This document shows, in pieces, positions 9,123 to 21,307 of a DNA stretch of 64,000 nt. Each line of letters starts with the position of its first letter. Within the stretch, counting starts at the first letter, position 1. The stretch comes from Physcomitrium patens (lineage: Eukaryota; Streptophyta; Bryopsida; Funariales; Funariaceae), in NCBI RefSeq assembly GCF_000002425.4, contig NC_037254.1, forward strand, positions 18,178,405 through 18,242,404, read 5' to 3'. Made by a program: the position numbers and the translations under genes. The notes under the pieces are model-generated. The model saw only the letters and a list, made by a program, of their open reading frames with translations, did not search any database and was not told the DNA's origin.

Positions 9123-10600
9123 AGATAAAAGTAATTGAATATTTTTTTTAAAATATATTTTAATTTAATTGATCTCACTAATATCCTATTATACTTTTTA
9201 GGCATGTTTCAATCAAAGGCAATAGTTAAAAACTTACATAAAAATATCAATGAATTGAACTTTGTAATTAATATAGAGTTTTACAAAATCCTTAACTTCC
9301 AAGGTAATAATAATGTGAAATATGCAAAGATCATGTTTAAAAGGATAGATATGATAATGTTTGTCTATTTGATTTAAAATCTTGGCTTAATGACATGTAC
9401 ACGTTTTATGATTTTCTTAAATAAAAATTCCTTATATATAATCTAAGGTATACTAAACAACATTTTTAGCATGACTTATTGGTTGGCTAAAAAGAGCTTC
9501 ATAACAAAGACAGTGTAGCTTCAATGGCTTAAAGAACCTCTTTGCTTAGTAATGCAATATCCTAATTATCAACATATTGAAAGCACAAGTCATGTATATA
9601 ACTACAACAAAGACAACAATAACCTAAAAATTTAGGAAAGCCTTACAACATTAAAAAAAAAAAAAAACATTTATAAGCTTATTGCATGTACAATTGACAA
9701 GGTCCAATCTTGTGACAACTTTATGATTTCTAAGATCAAAGATGCTTGGATAAATATGTGAAAGCAATACAAGTTCAAGGCCATAAAAAATAGCATCTGC
9801 ACAAATGTGTTGAAAGCTATCAAGAACCTCAACAAGACATTCTTTCTTAAATTTGCAACAAAGATGGTCAAGCATGTCAATGCAACAAGGCATGATAATA
9901 ATTTCATGTATATATGTAAGACCTTGATTTGGTTTGGCATTTTACTTGATGTGATCAACAAATGATATATGAAGCAACTCTTGTTTGAATTGCAGTCAAT
10001 TGTTATTATGTACCAATGTTCACTTAAATAAAGAAATTATACCATATTTTTGTATACTTGAATAAATTGATCATTAAATTATAATGACATTAAAATTGAA
10101 CTACTCCCATAGTATTGTTTAGACATCTTAATCTTTAAAATTATAAATTTAATTGGATCTTATTGTTAGTTATATAGATTATCTTTATAGCCTCCTTGGT
10201 CATGAAGTCTAACTTGTTAATCAATAAAAAACTTGTTCCATAAGCCTTGGACTAATTTATAAGTTGTATACATATAAATTATAGTCTATACATTATTTAA
10301 ATATAAATATAAATAATATTATTTATATTATTTAAAATATTATATTATCAATATATATTCTCAATAAGAAAGATATATACTATAAATTGGGCATTTCTAG
10401 AGATAATTTACTAATAATATGATAGATAATAAGCACAAGTATTAATATTGTTAAAAAAGCTTCAATTAAAATTAATCTATGAATGTTATAAGCTTTGTAG
10501 ATTAGCTACCAACCTTATAATATTATGCAACTAATCCTCTTGTGTATGTTAGTTCATCATTCATTTTCTTAATGACATTACAAAGTTTTTTCATGATACA

Positions 10601-10639
<39 letters not shown>

Positions 10640-11930
10640 TATTTAACAACTACTTATTGTGATGGTTATGGAGGTCTCAATGCAAGGCATTGGCTTATGT
10701 TCCATACTCAATTTAAGTCATCCCGACATTAATCTTTATGGTAATCTATCTTGAGATTCTAAATTTTCATATAGAAGTATCAAATTAAAGCCTAAATGTT
10801 ATTTGTGAGCTATTTCATAGTTGAGGCATTATTATTATTGTTTTTGTCCTTACTCGAATATATTTGAAAGAAATTTGATTTTTATGGCATAATCTTTGAA
10901 ATTCATAAGAATTTTTCCTATAATGCATTGTTAAATAATATTTATATTATTTATGATTAATACATAATTATTGAGTATTTGACATTGGAGCTATTAGTAT
11001 GGAGCTTAGTGTCCAAAGGCTATATTCACATACGTCTATATGTATTTTCAATTCAATATTTATTTTAGCAATTTTTGCTAAATTAATTTGGCATACTTAA
11101 ACAATGCTGCCAAAGTTAACTTACTCAATCAAAACAATTAATACAAAACTATTGTGATTTGCTAAAATAGTGATCTTATATACAACTCAAATACACTAAA
11201 CTTAACTACTTCATTTTCATACAACTTGGAAAAGAAAACATTAAGATATCCAATCCATTGTCAACTACCTCTCTATTTCTAATCTATAAGGTGGGATATT
11301 TTCACTAAATTGGTGACCTATTGTTAACTATTTCTAATATTTTGTGGTTGGAAATAGGTTAAGGACATAGCAAAAATGATGTTAAATTGTGAGCAATATA
11401 AACAATACATTGTACTTAGAATAGATTTTTATAAACTATTTAAATCAATTTTTGCATCAGTGGAATTATACATAAATAGCAGTTGATTATGCATTGATAA
11501 ATTAGGGAGTTGGTGAAGCAAAATTGGAAGATAGAAGATGTGTAAGATATTGTTTGGAATTGAGCAAAAACAAGAAAGAATGGTGGCAAAAATCCAACTC
11601 AATTATAGTGAATTACTCTCAATACAATATTTGAATTTTTGTTGCCTCATCCACACATTTGCATTTGTAAGTAGTACAAAATTTGGTGAAGTTTGGTAGA
11701 TTAACAAATGCTACACATCATGGTTTTGAAAAAGTTGGATTCTTCATTTTATAACCTACAGTTGGTCAGAATTAAATAGGCCTATATGTCCAGTATAGAG
11801 TAGAGAAGATAATCTTTAGCTAAAACATTTATATAAATTCTGTTTTTGGACACACAATTTTACTATTTTTTTCTATTTTTACATGTACTGTATACATGTA
11901 TGCTGAAATGCTTAAGTTATTGGAAATGAG
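9123..11930. other. AT-rich intergenic DNA without recognised gene
   Basis: About 2.8 kb at low GC. The short open readings here (for example 9135-9377 and 9671-9961 minus) have no motif I know and AT-driven composition. A (TA)n microsatellite lies at 10603-10638. No RNA gene or clear transposon end was seen. It may be decayed repeat DNA. Confidence 0.5.
10603..10638. repeat. (TA)n microsatellite
   Basis: Uninterrupted TA dinucleotides, about 18 units. Confidence 0.98.
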
Positions 11931-13560
11931 TTGTCTACCTACCTTGACCAAAACGAGCGTCTCCAAGCAATCGACAATCAAATGATCCAGACTGAATCAA
12001 GGTCACGTCACTCCATAATTCAGGGAATAGGTAACTTGCACAGAAGCTGCTTCTAGATTCCAGTTAACCGTGATGCTTCGCCGTCGCGTTTGTCAACAAC
12101 AGTTGGCTTCGACTGTATCTCACCGACTGAATGTGCACCTTACTATTGACCGGTTTCCCATACAAGATTGTTAGTCGAGCACACATTGAAGTATACTCTG
12201 CCTTTGAGTTGCTTTCTGTGGTGAATGGCTGACACGAGCAGGCCTGTGCTACGATGATTTTGCAACCAATTTTCGCATACCCTTTCTAAAATTCTCAGCA
12301 CTGTTTGCACAATGGAGTCTCCGGAGCCAGTTGCAACAGCGCAGACTTGTGAAGAGGACCGAACGTTCATGGTATACGTTGACTTCCCGGTGCCGCTCCG
12401 AAGACGATGCTTCGAGAGCATTATAGATCACCCGTTACTTGGATTGTGATGACGTTTCTAGGTGGATTGTTGGTGATAGTTATTTTAATTATAATTGTGA
12501 ATGTTCGTGGTTCTCTCCGGTGACAATCATTACAGGTGTAATCTGCCTATGTTTAATTAACCTAATTTTACTTAGCTGCCACCAAGCACCAGGTACATCG
12601 CTGTAGGCCTTGGACTTATACGACTCGAATGATGGATGTCGTGAGGAGAACCCATTTAATGGATTGTGTTGTCGATTGAAGATTTCTGTAACTTAGCGTT
12701 CACGGCTAAACCGGAACCAGTTTTTGGTTTGTGAATTCCTGAATAAAAACATGAAATGGGTTGTGTCCACCTCAACTGTACCTATCACTAGTTTCACACT
12801 GTTACCAGGGTGCTAACTTTCTTTCAACCAGCGTTGAAACTTTTTCGGGGTTTCACAGTGTCTGAGATAGCGCGTCCATCTCTAACACGCAAGGGGTGGT
12901 CTACCGGCAGATAGTCATATGCGTTGGCTTGACCGTTCATCTTCACAAGCGATTGATTTGTTTAATTGTCTTTTAACATCATCACAAGATCATAATCTAG
13001 ATTTTCGAAGGTGGACCACGAGACTTTCTTCGATAAGATAGCTTCTCTGGAATCAACCAGCACCTCAAACCGTGAGGATATAGTGATGAACATGAATCAA
13101 TCTTCAGTCCTGAGGCTTCAGATGTTTCAAATTATATTAATGGGAAGCCAAACAAAAGAAGTCGCCTTGTTTCAAGCCATACTTGGCAGGTTTGTGAAGT
13201 AGAAAAAAGAGGAACTGTTGTTTACCGAATCTCTGACTGGTAAGAAAGGAGTGAGTCTCAATACCTATGTCAAGTTGCTCGATCTCTCTGCCGCAAGTTA
13301 CTCGGGGCCTCTGACCGTGGGCACCAATCTTCCAAGCAGCTATTCCCAGTCTGCAAGACCTCAATAAACGCATTTTTACGACCACGTTCTTGTGAATGAT
13401 TTCGTTCGTACCCACGTTCTTGTAAATGATTCCATTCATACCACGTTCATGATTGAATAGTGTACTGTTCAGGTTTTTAATGCTTCTTCAGGATGTTTGA
13501 CCTGTGTGAACGATCGACGAAAATACGTTGAGCTGAGTTTGCAAGGAAACGATTTCTACT
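11931..13560. other. Higher-GC region downstream of the ACBP gene, no gene assigned
   Basis: Base composition rises abruptly near 11930 and stays high to about 24.2 kb, as in the two genes that follow. Open readings such as 12143-12421 minus (92 codons) and 13137-13439 minus (100 codons) have no recognisable domain. Splice-like sites exist but I could not build a protein. It could hold a non-coding transcript, a decayed gene, or the flank of the ACBP gene. Confidence 0.4.
13382..13455. repeat. Short tandem repeat, unit about 30 bp
   Basis: Two and a half copies of a unit beginning CCACGTTCTTGT-AATGATT and ending TTC-T(A). The copies start at 13382, 13412 and 13441; the last is partial. It lies about 110 bp beyond the polyadenylation signal of the ACBP gene. 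Confidence 0.75.
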
Positions 13561-13565
13561 CATTG

Positions 13566-13571
13566 TTTATT
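13566..13571 (-). terminator. Polyadenylation signal of the ACBP gene
   Basis: AATAAA on the minus strand, about 215 bp after the ACBP stop codon, in an AT-rich 3' untranslated region. Suitable position for a plant near-upstream element. Confidence 0.6.
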
Positions 13572-13786
13572 CCATAGAAAATACCGTGTATATGTAAAAT
13601 GTCGAGCACCCTTAAAAATGGACGTAAATCACGTATAAACAGAATTATACATCCTACAAGTTATCTTCCCTTTTAGATGGTCTAGGAATCCTTCGTCATC
13701 CATAGAAATATTATTACGAAAATTTCCAAATTCCAAGTAGACGCATCGCACACAATGATGCGGATCAATTCGGGATTCATTTCGTG

Positions 13787-16700
13787 CTAAACTGATCCTT
13801 GACACCGATCAATTTTGATACGGCTATTTAGCAGTTGTTGATTGCACCTTTCGGGAACGACTTGAAGGCGATCTTGTGAGGTTGCAGAGCCTTGCAGCCA
13901 TAACCAGTGCGGTGGGCAAAGTTTGAGAGGACTAGTTCTATCGTTGTCAACAGCATTAACATCGGCCCCATGCTGAATGAGGTACTTAGGGGCTGGTTCT
14001 TGCCCATGAAGTGTTGCATGATTCAGTGCTGTCCGTCCCTCAAAAACTCGCAGTGTTTATGACGAGGAGAGTGTGATGAGGTAGCATGAAAGTCAAAATG
14101 CCCGCACCAGATGAAGTTTTGAGAACTACCACAGTTACCTTTTTGTGGATCTCTGCGCCCTTCGCTATGAGTATCTTCATTACATTTAGCTCTCCACGGC
14201 TTGCGGCCAAAATTAACGGCGTGCGACCATCGCCATCTGCATGTAACAGCACCGTCGTCAAACCATATTCAAGCGTGCTTGGACAGGGAATGAACGTTGC
14301 AAACGTTCTCAAAGAGTGAATGTGCGGACTAAAATTAGTTATACCGGGGCATAGTGTAATGACACTCGCTGTACCCGAATGTTCTCTCGATCAGGATTGA
14401 CAGAGAATTCAGCTGTGGTCAGAAAAACAGAAAGTAGACACACCTTTCGTATCAATAGACGATCCCAAGTCAGTAAGTTCTCTAAGATGTTCTAAGTCAC
14501 CTTCTATTACACACACGTGAATTGACTCCACAATGCTGCAAAAAGACAAGCATGGCCAATATTGGCATACCATTCCAATGAACAGAGTCTAGAAACTAGA
14601 CATGCTCATGAAGGTCAGGATCAGAGCAGTATCCCACCACAAAACTATTGGTTCAGTAAGGCTGTTGAGAATTGCTCGTCCATACAAACAACTCGGCATC
14701 CAGTTTCCAAAGTACTACATAGACACCGAAAATTGCAAATGATGTAATCATTTTGGATTGTGATTGCAAAATCATATGCAGTATAATCATTAGGTCCAAA
14801 AGAAAAACGTTTTTTTAGGTTGGTACTGGTCATAGAGGTCTCAATTCACTGCTCATAATCACTACTTTGAGGAAACAGCTGCAGTGAAAACGTCCTCTTC
14901 TTGTCCTCCTCCACTCGTGATTAGCTTGCTCAACCCTGGCAATGCATCCATCTCACCACCTGACTGAACTGTCCCGATCATTTTGATCCACTACTCTTGC
15001 GGGCTCTTTGCTCTGCTCGATTTGCATGCACTCAGTGAAACTTCGTCAAAACTCAGCAGTTAATAACTGACCAATCATATCAAAGTATGTTCGCTAACAA
15101 TACCCAACAGCTCTACATATCCATGACATAAAGTAAATGCTAAACGAACCTCTGACCCATGACTATCTGCGTTGAGAAACTGTATAAAGACAAATCCCTA
15201 AAAAAGGAGAAAATACAATACATGCTTCAAATATTACTGATATGAGATACCTACCTTCTGGTAGGTTTCATAACAAGTAGAATTGACCTCGGTCAAAACA
15301 GCGATGTACTTCTGCATAGCTTCTTCTTGAGGCATACTTCCAAGCTTCTGCCACTCATTCCTTGCAAAAAATAGAAACAACCACAATATTCTCTACATTC
15401 AAATTTGGATGCCAAAGCGCTTATGTCACAATGGCCTACTACCATCAGTTATCAATAATGTCATACTTCAGGCTATTCCGTCAAACAAAAATTTAGTGTT
15501 GACATGTTATCGAAGCAAACAATTTTGAACATATTGGCAAGTTGCAAGTGCATTTGATCCACATACTTGTCAAAACCTGCGACTGCAGTTTTTCCGACAA
15601 ATTCTTAAATCCCAGATCTATGCCACTCTTGATAATCCGGTTGGTCGTTGCCCTTTAATTGCAAAAAAACTCCACTTCCAACTATGATTTTTAAAGCATA
15701 GAGGATTTACCATTTGGCACGGGCAGTCGGCTGCAAAATCGATGGCTGTGGATTAGAGCAAGGGCCTTCAGTGGCTATTTTGTAGAAGGCATACAACTGT
15801 AGCAATGCCTCGCTTGAAGACTTCACATTCGGTGAAACAACCATTGTACTTGCATAGGTGGAAGCAGCCCCAAAACGTTTCTCAAGTTCGGTGCTTTCTA
15901 TGGCCTCCCAATCATCCGTTGCACTCCGAGACACCTCCAGCTCATCTTCAACATCACCATTGGCCTGTTCATTCTGCAGAAACGATGACCAAATTCAAGA
16001 TTTTAGAGACGCAACTTGGCAAGATTTGCATTAGCAGCGAGGGCATCACTTGCTTTTAAAGAGATGGCGAACCTTTTTGTCCAAATCTGTGCAATCCCAC
16101 ATGCCATGTAGGTGTAATTCTTACTATGTGCATTTTGAAGGATTCTGCATTCTGAAATTAGTGATCTAGCAAATCTCTGTTAGAAAGATGGAACATTATG
16201 ATAATGCTGAAAAATCTTAGGATCCTAAACATACTTCCATGGTGCATTTAATGCAGATTGCACCTAAAATTCGCTCCCAATGGCAGTTAAAAAAATGCCC
16301 AAATTTATACCAGGATTGCACAGCTTCGAACTTCATTAGTAACAAAAAGCTTCAAAGATAAGTTCCCAAAGCCATCATGGGTTTTTATATTTCTGTTTTA
16401 TTCTTAATTTTTTTAGAAACTACAATTTCAGAAACTCCACCTCGACTCTTCAAGTAATTAATTATAGTCAACTTTTACATTCACTCTTTTTACAAGCACC
16501 TCAAAAAAAAATCTCATATCCCAAAGATTCTTAAAATTCCAATACTACATCCTAACTACTTGGTCCAATATAAAATTTAAAAAGTAGGTCTACTTAAACC
16601 ACACTTCAAAGATCAACCCGCATCTGAAATTCCTGTTGCTGGTGTGCATAAATATTTAAACCAACACTTTTCACTTCTGAAGAATGTCCACTAAATGCCA

Positions 16701-17475
16701 GAATAAAACTTTCAAGTATGTACAAGTAAACAAGACCTGAGACCCTGTCATCAGGTAGTACTCAATAAGGTTGAACTAAGTTGACCACATTGTTTACAGA
16801 CTATCCCAAGTTGTCGCGTACTAATCGCCGAGAAAAATCTCCATACCATATCCACACGAAAAATATCGAACAGACAAGATGCCTTGAGGATCAATGCACA
16901 GGAAGGAGGATTGAACTCAAATCAACCGACAAAAGACGTGAGATGGAATGGAGGAGATGATTCAAAAAACGTACCAAGGATTTCAAAGAATGCTCGCCTG
17001 ATATACTGACATGCTTCGTTTCAATATTTTCATCTTCTGCACCCTCATCTTTCTCAAATTCTGCTAATTCATCCTTCGTAGCGTCTACTTTATTATCCTT
17101 AGACTCCACCTTTGAAACAGTAGGATTGATGGCACTATCAATTTCACGAGGACTACAGGCTGCTGTAGCATCGGTCTCGACTTCGGAATCAGGGGAAGAC
17201 AAACTCGAAAAGTCATGAGCACTATCTTCTAGTTCGCTATCTCCATCAGCTTCTGTTTCCTCATCAGTCGCGACAAGAGGAGTATTTTGTTCATGAGCAG
17301 GTGAAAGTTCCGCAGCCTCAGAAGGCACGAGTAGCGGAACCTCATCATCTGTCTCTCGTGCTACTCGCAAATTTCCAGCACGGAAAGAGGATATCACCGA
17401 AAACAGCATCACCACCATGCACGTGAAGACAAAACCTATGATAATGGTCTGCATTTTCTCCTGCCAATCCCCCAT
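13787..17475 (-). CDS. ACBP: Class II acyl-CoA-binding protein with ankyrin repeats
   Basis: Predicted 491-aa membrane-anchored acyl-CoA carrier. Exons, all with GT/AG introns and consistent phases: 17475-16975, 15973-15711, 15360-15255, 15179-15150, 14990-14866, 14535-14444, 14236-14130, 14038-13787 (stop TAG). Residues 9-29 form a membrane segment (IIIGFVFTCMVVMLFSV). An acidic linker of about 140 residues follows. The acyl-CoA-binding domain is at about 185-290, with LLQLYAFYKIATEG, a Lys-Trp at the exon 2/3 junction (ARAKW) and TEVNSTCYETYQK. Ankyrin repeats lie at about 343-460 (GDGRTPLILAASRG, GRTALNHATLHG, IQHGADVNAVDNDRTSPL). This order is that of Arabidopsis ACBP1/ACBP2, which bind acyl-CoA esters at the ER and plasma membrane and use the ankyrin part for protein contacts. 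The 30-bp exon 4 and the exon 7 donor (14130 chosen over 14139 from ankyrin spacing) are the least certain points. Confidence 0.9.
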
Positions 17476-18690
17476 TGCTGCAATTATCGTATCACCGACA
17501 CGATGTCCACTATCAAGGAATTCCTCAGAAACTTCTCACACTCTAACTTCTCTGCTCACCAGCGCTTGCTGCAACACGATCCACCTAGACAAACACAATC
17601 ACGCCCTTCATTCCTCAAACTCCACCAACAGCTCTAACATGATTCAAGACATGGCCCGTTTAGCACTTTGAACAAATCCAAATCAACTGCCTCACGCATG
17701 TCGCCTTTTTTTTTTTTCTGACCTGGCCCTCCCTAGTTTAACTCAACTTCCCAAGTCTCTCTAGACTCTACTCTCCCTATCCTGAGGCAAATCTCAATCC
17801 AATTTTCAATATACGTCTCCTTCATCATTTGTCACTCACCCACGAGTTTACCACTTAGCATTCTACAACAGTGGACCCGGAATTGGATCGATCAGATGTA
17901 TCACTTAAACAGAAAATAACGAATTCTAACTTGAGCTCCAAGTTACGGGCACGTCAAAACCACGACATCTGAACGACAGTGCCCATGAAAACTTGTGAAG
18001 AGAGTCCCGCAACCTGGCCAAACTGTGGTGTAGGCTAAATTTAGTCTGAAGTAAATCGAAATTCAACCAGAAATGAAACAACCTTACGTGCTAACATCAG
18101 TAAATGTACACCTTCTGCCACTTAACTTCGTCAGTTCTTCGGATCGGTTAGAATAACTGCAAAACTCAAGAGACAAACGCCAAAATTAGTTCACTGCCAT
18201 GGCGGGCCAGATCAAGTTTAAAAGACAAGAACTCCATCAAAAGGTCCTGATGGCAGTGTGAACCGGCTCAGGAGAAGGTTAATTTGACATCATTCATTGA
18301 TACTGGCCGGGTAACGGATGAGGGTATCTAAGTTGAATGGTAGTCCTAAGTATGAACCATAGCAGTTCCTAGGTAGCCCAGATATCGAATGCGATTCCCG
18401 AACAAATTACGCAACAACCATTTTGACCAATTTTCTACATCTACAATCCGCACCAACTTTAAAGCTTTTGTACTGCTAAAAGGTACAATCCAACCAAACC
18501 GATACAGATAAAGCTAAACTAGATAAACCATATCAATCATTCACCAACCACCAAAGGCGAATAATAAACTTTTACTTTTTCAAAAATCCGAAACTGCTGA
18601 AAGAATCCGCCTTTGAGGAAATTTTCCGCATGCCTTGATCGGTCCAATACCCTCGTTCAACTATTGAAGATGGCCGGGGAAAATAAATAA
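17476..18690. promoter_or_regulatory. Intergenic promoter region between divergent genes
   Basis: About 1.2 kb between the ACBP start codon (minus strand) and the first transcribed-looking sequence of the Dof-like gene (plus strand). Higher GC than the flanking repeats. A poly-T run lies at 17707-17719. It should contain the ACBP promoter and 5' untranslated region. I found no definite TATA box. Confidence 0.45.
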
Positions 18691-21307
18691 AAATGGAAAG
18701 TCAGAAGAGAAAAGTGAAATTGAATCGGAGCCGTTACTTTTGGGGTCTAAAAAGTAGGCGAGACCAACACGGTACCTTTCTAAGGCCTTTTTCTCGCAGC
18801 GCAGCGCTTTCCTACCCAAATCCGAGCCTAGGGTTTCTTCAGCAGCTCCGCTGCTTCAATCGCGCTGGCTATGGTAGTGGGAAATGGCCTCGGCTATGGC
18901 GTCTCGTCGTAGTGTACGTCGCGCTCTCGCTTTCTGTGTCCTGAAATTTCCGAAATAACTCTAGGAAGTCGATTTTTATTTTTGGTTTTTCTAAAGTTCT
19001 TGGTTCTTCCATGATGAGTCCATTTGATGAGGGCGGAACATGGCGATTATGGATTTATCATGGGGCATGAGAAGGAAGGTGGTGGTCTTTCAGTTGGCCG
19101 TTTTGATGCCACGAAGGGTACGAATTAGGAGGATTGTTATTTGAAATCGCAGGAAGCGCTATGTTGTGACTTGCTGAAGAAGATTGCTTATGCATTTGTC
19201 GTGCGGATTGCCTTCGTTGTTGCGCAGTTTTCTTTTGCACGAGAATTCGGGGATGTGGAGGTGGAATAGGCAGCGGTGGAGGACGCCAAGTTCGTCGTTC
19301 AAAGGTACATGTTCGTCTCTACTTCCTCTCTGTTGAGATGTCGTGAAATGGACAATTACTACGAAGGAAAAAAAGAAAAAAGAAACTAAACTAAAAAAAA
19401 ACTAAAAAATAAGCGAACTTCTAAAGTTTACGATGGAAATACGAAAAAATGTTGTAATCACTTGAATTTCTAGCGGCAATAAGTCGGACTTCGAAGCAAG
19501 TGCGTCCTTGTAGTGGATCAATCTCAATTTCTTACTTTTCCCCTAAAACGAACGCGTATCCCGTAAACTCACGGAAGGTTTTCTACTTCCTTCGACAAGA
19601 TTTTAATCAGTGTTTTCGCGGGTCTGTAGGTCTTGACTGTTCTTGGACAAATCGTTTCAGGACTAGCTTCGGTTCAAACTTTTGTACGGCTGCAGTTTGA
19701 AGCTGATTGCAAACTTACAAGAACTTTTTTTTATTTTCTTCTCTCCCCCTCTCTCTCTTTATTCTTTTAGCTTTCTAGTTTCATCTGCTCCGTAGACGTC
19801 CGTGGCTCACGTTTCAGTGAACTTGGAATATAGACTGTGTTTCATGTCTTCGCAGAAGGAAATGTTTCTGAATAAGGGTACGTCATTTTATTCCGATGTG
19901 CGGATTTCAAGTATTTTGGAGGAAAGCTTTTCTGTATGCGTTTATGATGGGCCTCACAGTTGCAAACTTATTGTTCGTCTTGAACTGTGAAAATTCGAAA
20001 TCCCGCTGAAGATGTAATAGATGCAGGCGCGAGATTCAGTTGATGTCTATCATCGCAACTTGGAGCATGCTCAGTAGAGAGTGGTAGAGAATTTTTAAAA
20101 AGTAGTCGTAAAGACGGACAAACTGCTACAAATTGTTAATGGTTAAGCCCGTGATCCGAACAGTAATCACAACGAGCGCAATGTCTCTACTTTGGAAGTA
20201 TATGAGTTGTACGTTATTAATCTGTGGCAAAGAAGGTTACAGAACTGAGGAATCATTCGATGGGAGCAGGGCTTGGTGAGAAGCGTGTACGATACATAAA
20301 CAGAGAACATGACGCATTTTGGAGTGTTGTGACAGTGCATGCTCTTTACTGGACATAACTTTTCGCTTTGTGAAGTTCGAGGAGCTTGAAACCTTTGGGA
20401 GCATACTGCCTGATTAGATGCCAAGGATAATACTTTACTTTGGTTTTTAGGGGAAAGAGTTTTGAATTTATACAGATTGGACTACAGTCTAGATTTTACT
20501 TGCTGGCAGATAGTCAGAGGTATTAGAAGTGTGTGCATGGGAACCATAATATCTGCATTTCAAGCATTGCTCTAGCGATCGCTGCGGAGAATAGCGGGAG
20601 CCTGCTGTAGAGAGTACTCAAAACGGCGAGGTGCAGCTATTTCGTAAGTCTGAGCTTTAGAATAATTTCGGATTCGCCCGGTATTAATGCTGGTTCAACT
20701 TTTGCTTTCAGTTGAATGTCGAGCGTCTTCGGGTTAGTCTTGAAAACTGATGTTTACAGGCTTATGTTCGGGGACAGTCGTATCTGACGTCCAGAATAGG
20801 CTCTTCGTGCACGTCATTTAAGAAATTTATAGAGTCATGCCTTCGTGCTGTAAATAGCGGCGACGAAGCGGGTCTACCTGGTTGTCTTGGATCGCAAGTA
20901 GTCATGTCTGTTTCCTTTGATGGCAAATTGTGTGGCACTAGTTTTTATCATACAAAGCTTCGGGCTCTACTGTCTGCTCTGTCTTCAAGGGTGGGAGAGT
21001 AGAAGAGAAATTTCCATCGTAGCAGTTCTAGGAAGCTTTCTTCGTCAAGATGCAGACCATGACCGCGGCTAAGATTAGTTCTGCTTCTGAACATGAAACT
21101 CTCCTGTCACAGAGTACATGAACTTCATGTCCGTTTCTCTACAGTCTTTCGAAGTCCTTTAAAATTTTACTCCTTGCTAATTCGGAACATAGCTATTGCT
21201 TTTCAGTAAAAAGTTTCTTACTTCAATTTTTTTTCCTCGGCAGGGTTCTTGAAGCAGGTGTGAGAATATTCTGCGACATAACCGCGATTGATTTCTAGTT
21301 GGACACA
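18691..21307 (+). other. Probable 5' untranslated region and introns of the Dof-like gene
   Basis: No long coding reading is present. A good splice acceptor (TTTTTTTTCCTCGGCAG) ends at 21243, so the sequence 21244-21307 is a 5' untranslated exon part continuous with the coding exon. The GC-rich block at about 18700-18960 is the best candidate for the first exon. Exon borders in between could not be settled. Several short ORFs here are likely leader ORFs or chance. Confidence 0.45.
18828..18836 (+). promoter_or_regulatory. Telo-box (AAACCCTAG on the minus strand)
   Basis: CTAGGGTTT in a GC-rich stretch preceding the Dof-like gene. Telo-boxes are frequent near transcription starts of plant genes. 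Short ATG-initiated readings follow within 100 bp (for example ATGGCGTCTCGTCG, 20 codons), which look like upstream ORFs. Confidence 0.4.

Noticed and set aside
9135-9377. 80-aa ORF with weak resemblance to a Copia gag start
   Set aside because: Resemblance is limited to AT-driven Ile/Asn/Lys content; no supporting pol downstream.
12143-12421. Possible small gene of 92 aa
   Set aside because: No domain, no support from codon pattern or splicing context; kept only as part of the unassigned region.
14040-14312. Free-standing 90-aa ankyrin protein on the minus strand
   Set aside because: Splice sites at 14236 and 14130 place it as an internal exon of the ACBP gene; its apparent ends are intron sequence.
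16891-17475. A 194-aa acidic membrane protein
   Set aside because: The reading runs past a clear donor at 16974; the spliced model continues in phase into the acyl-CoA-binding domain.
18693-18944. 83-aa basic ORF at the start of the Dof-like gene
   Set aside because: More likely part of a 5' untranslated exon; no similarity and several overlapping short ORFs.
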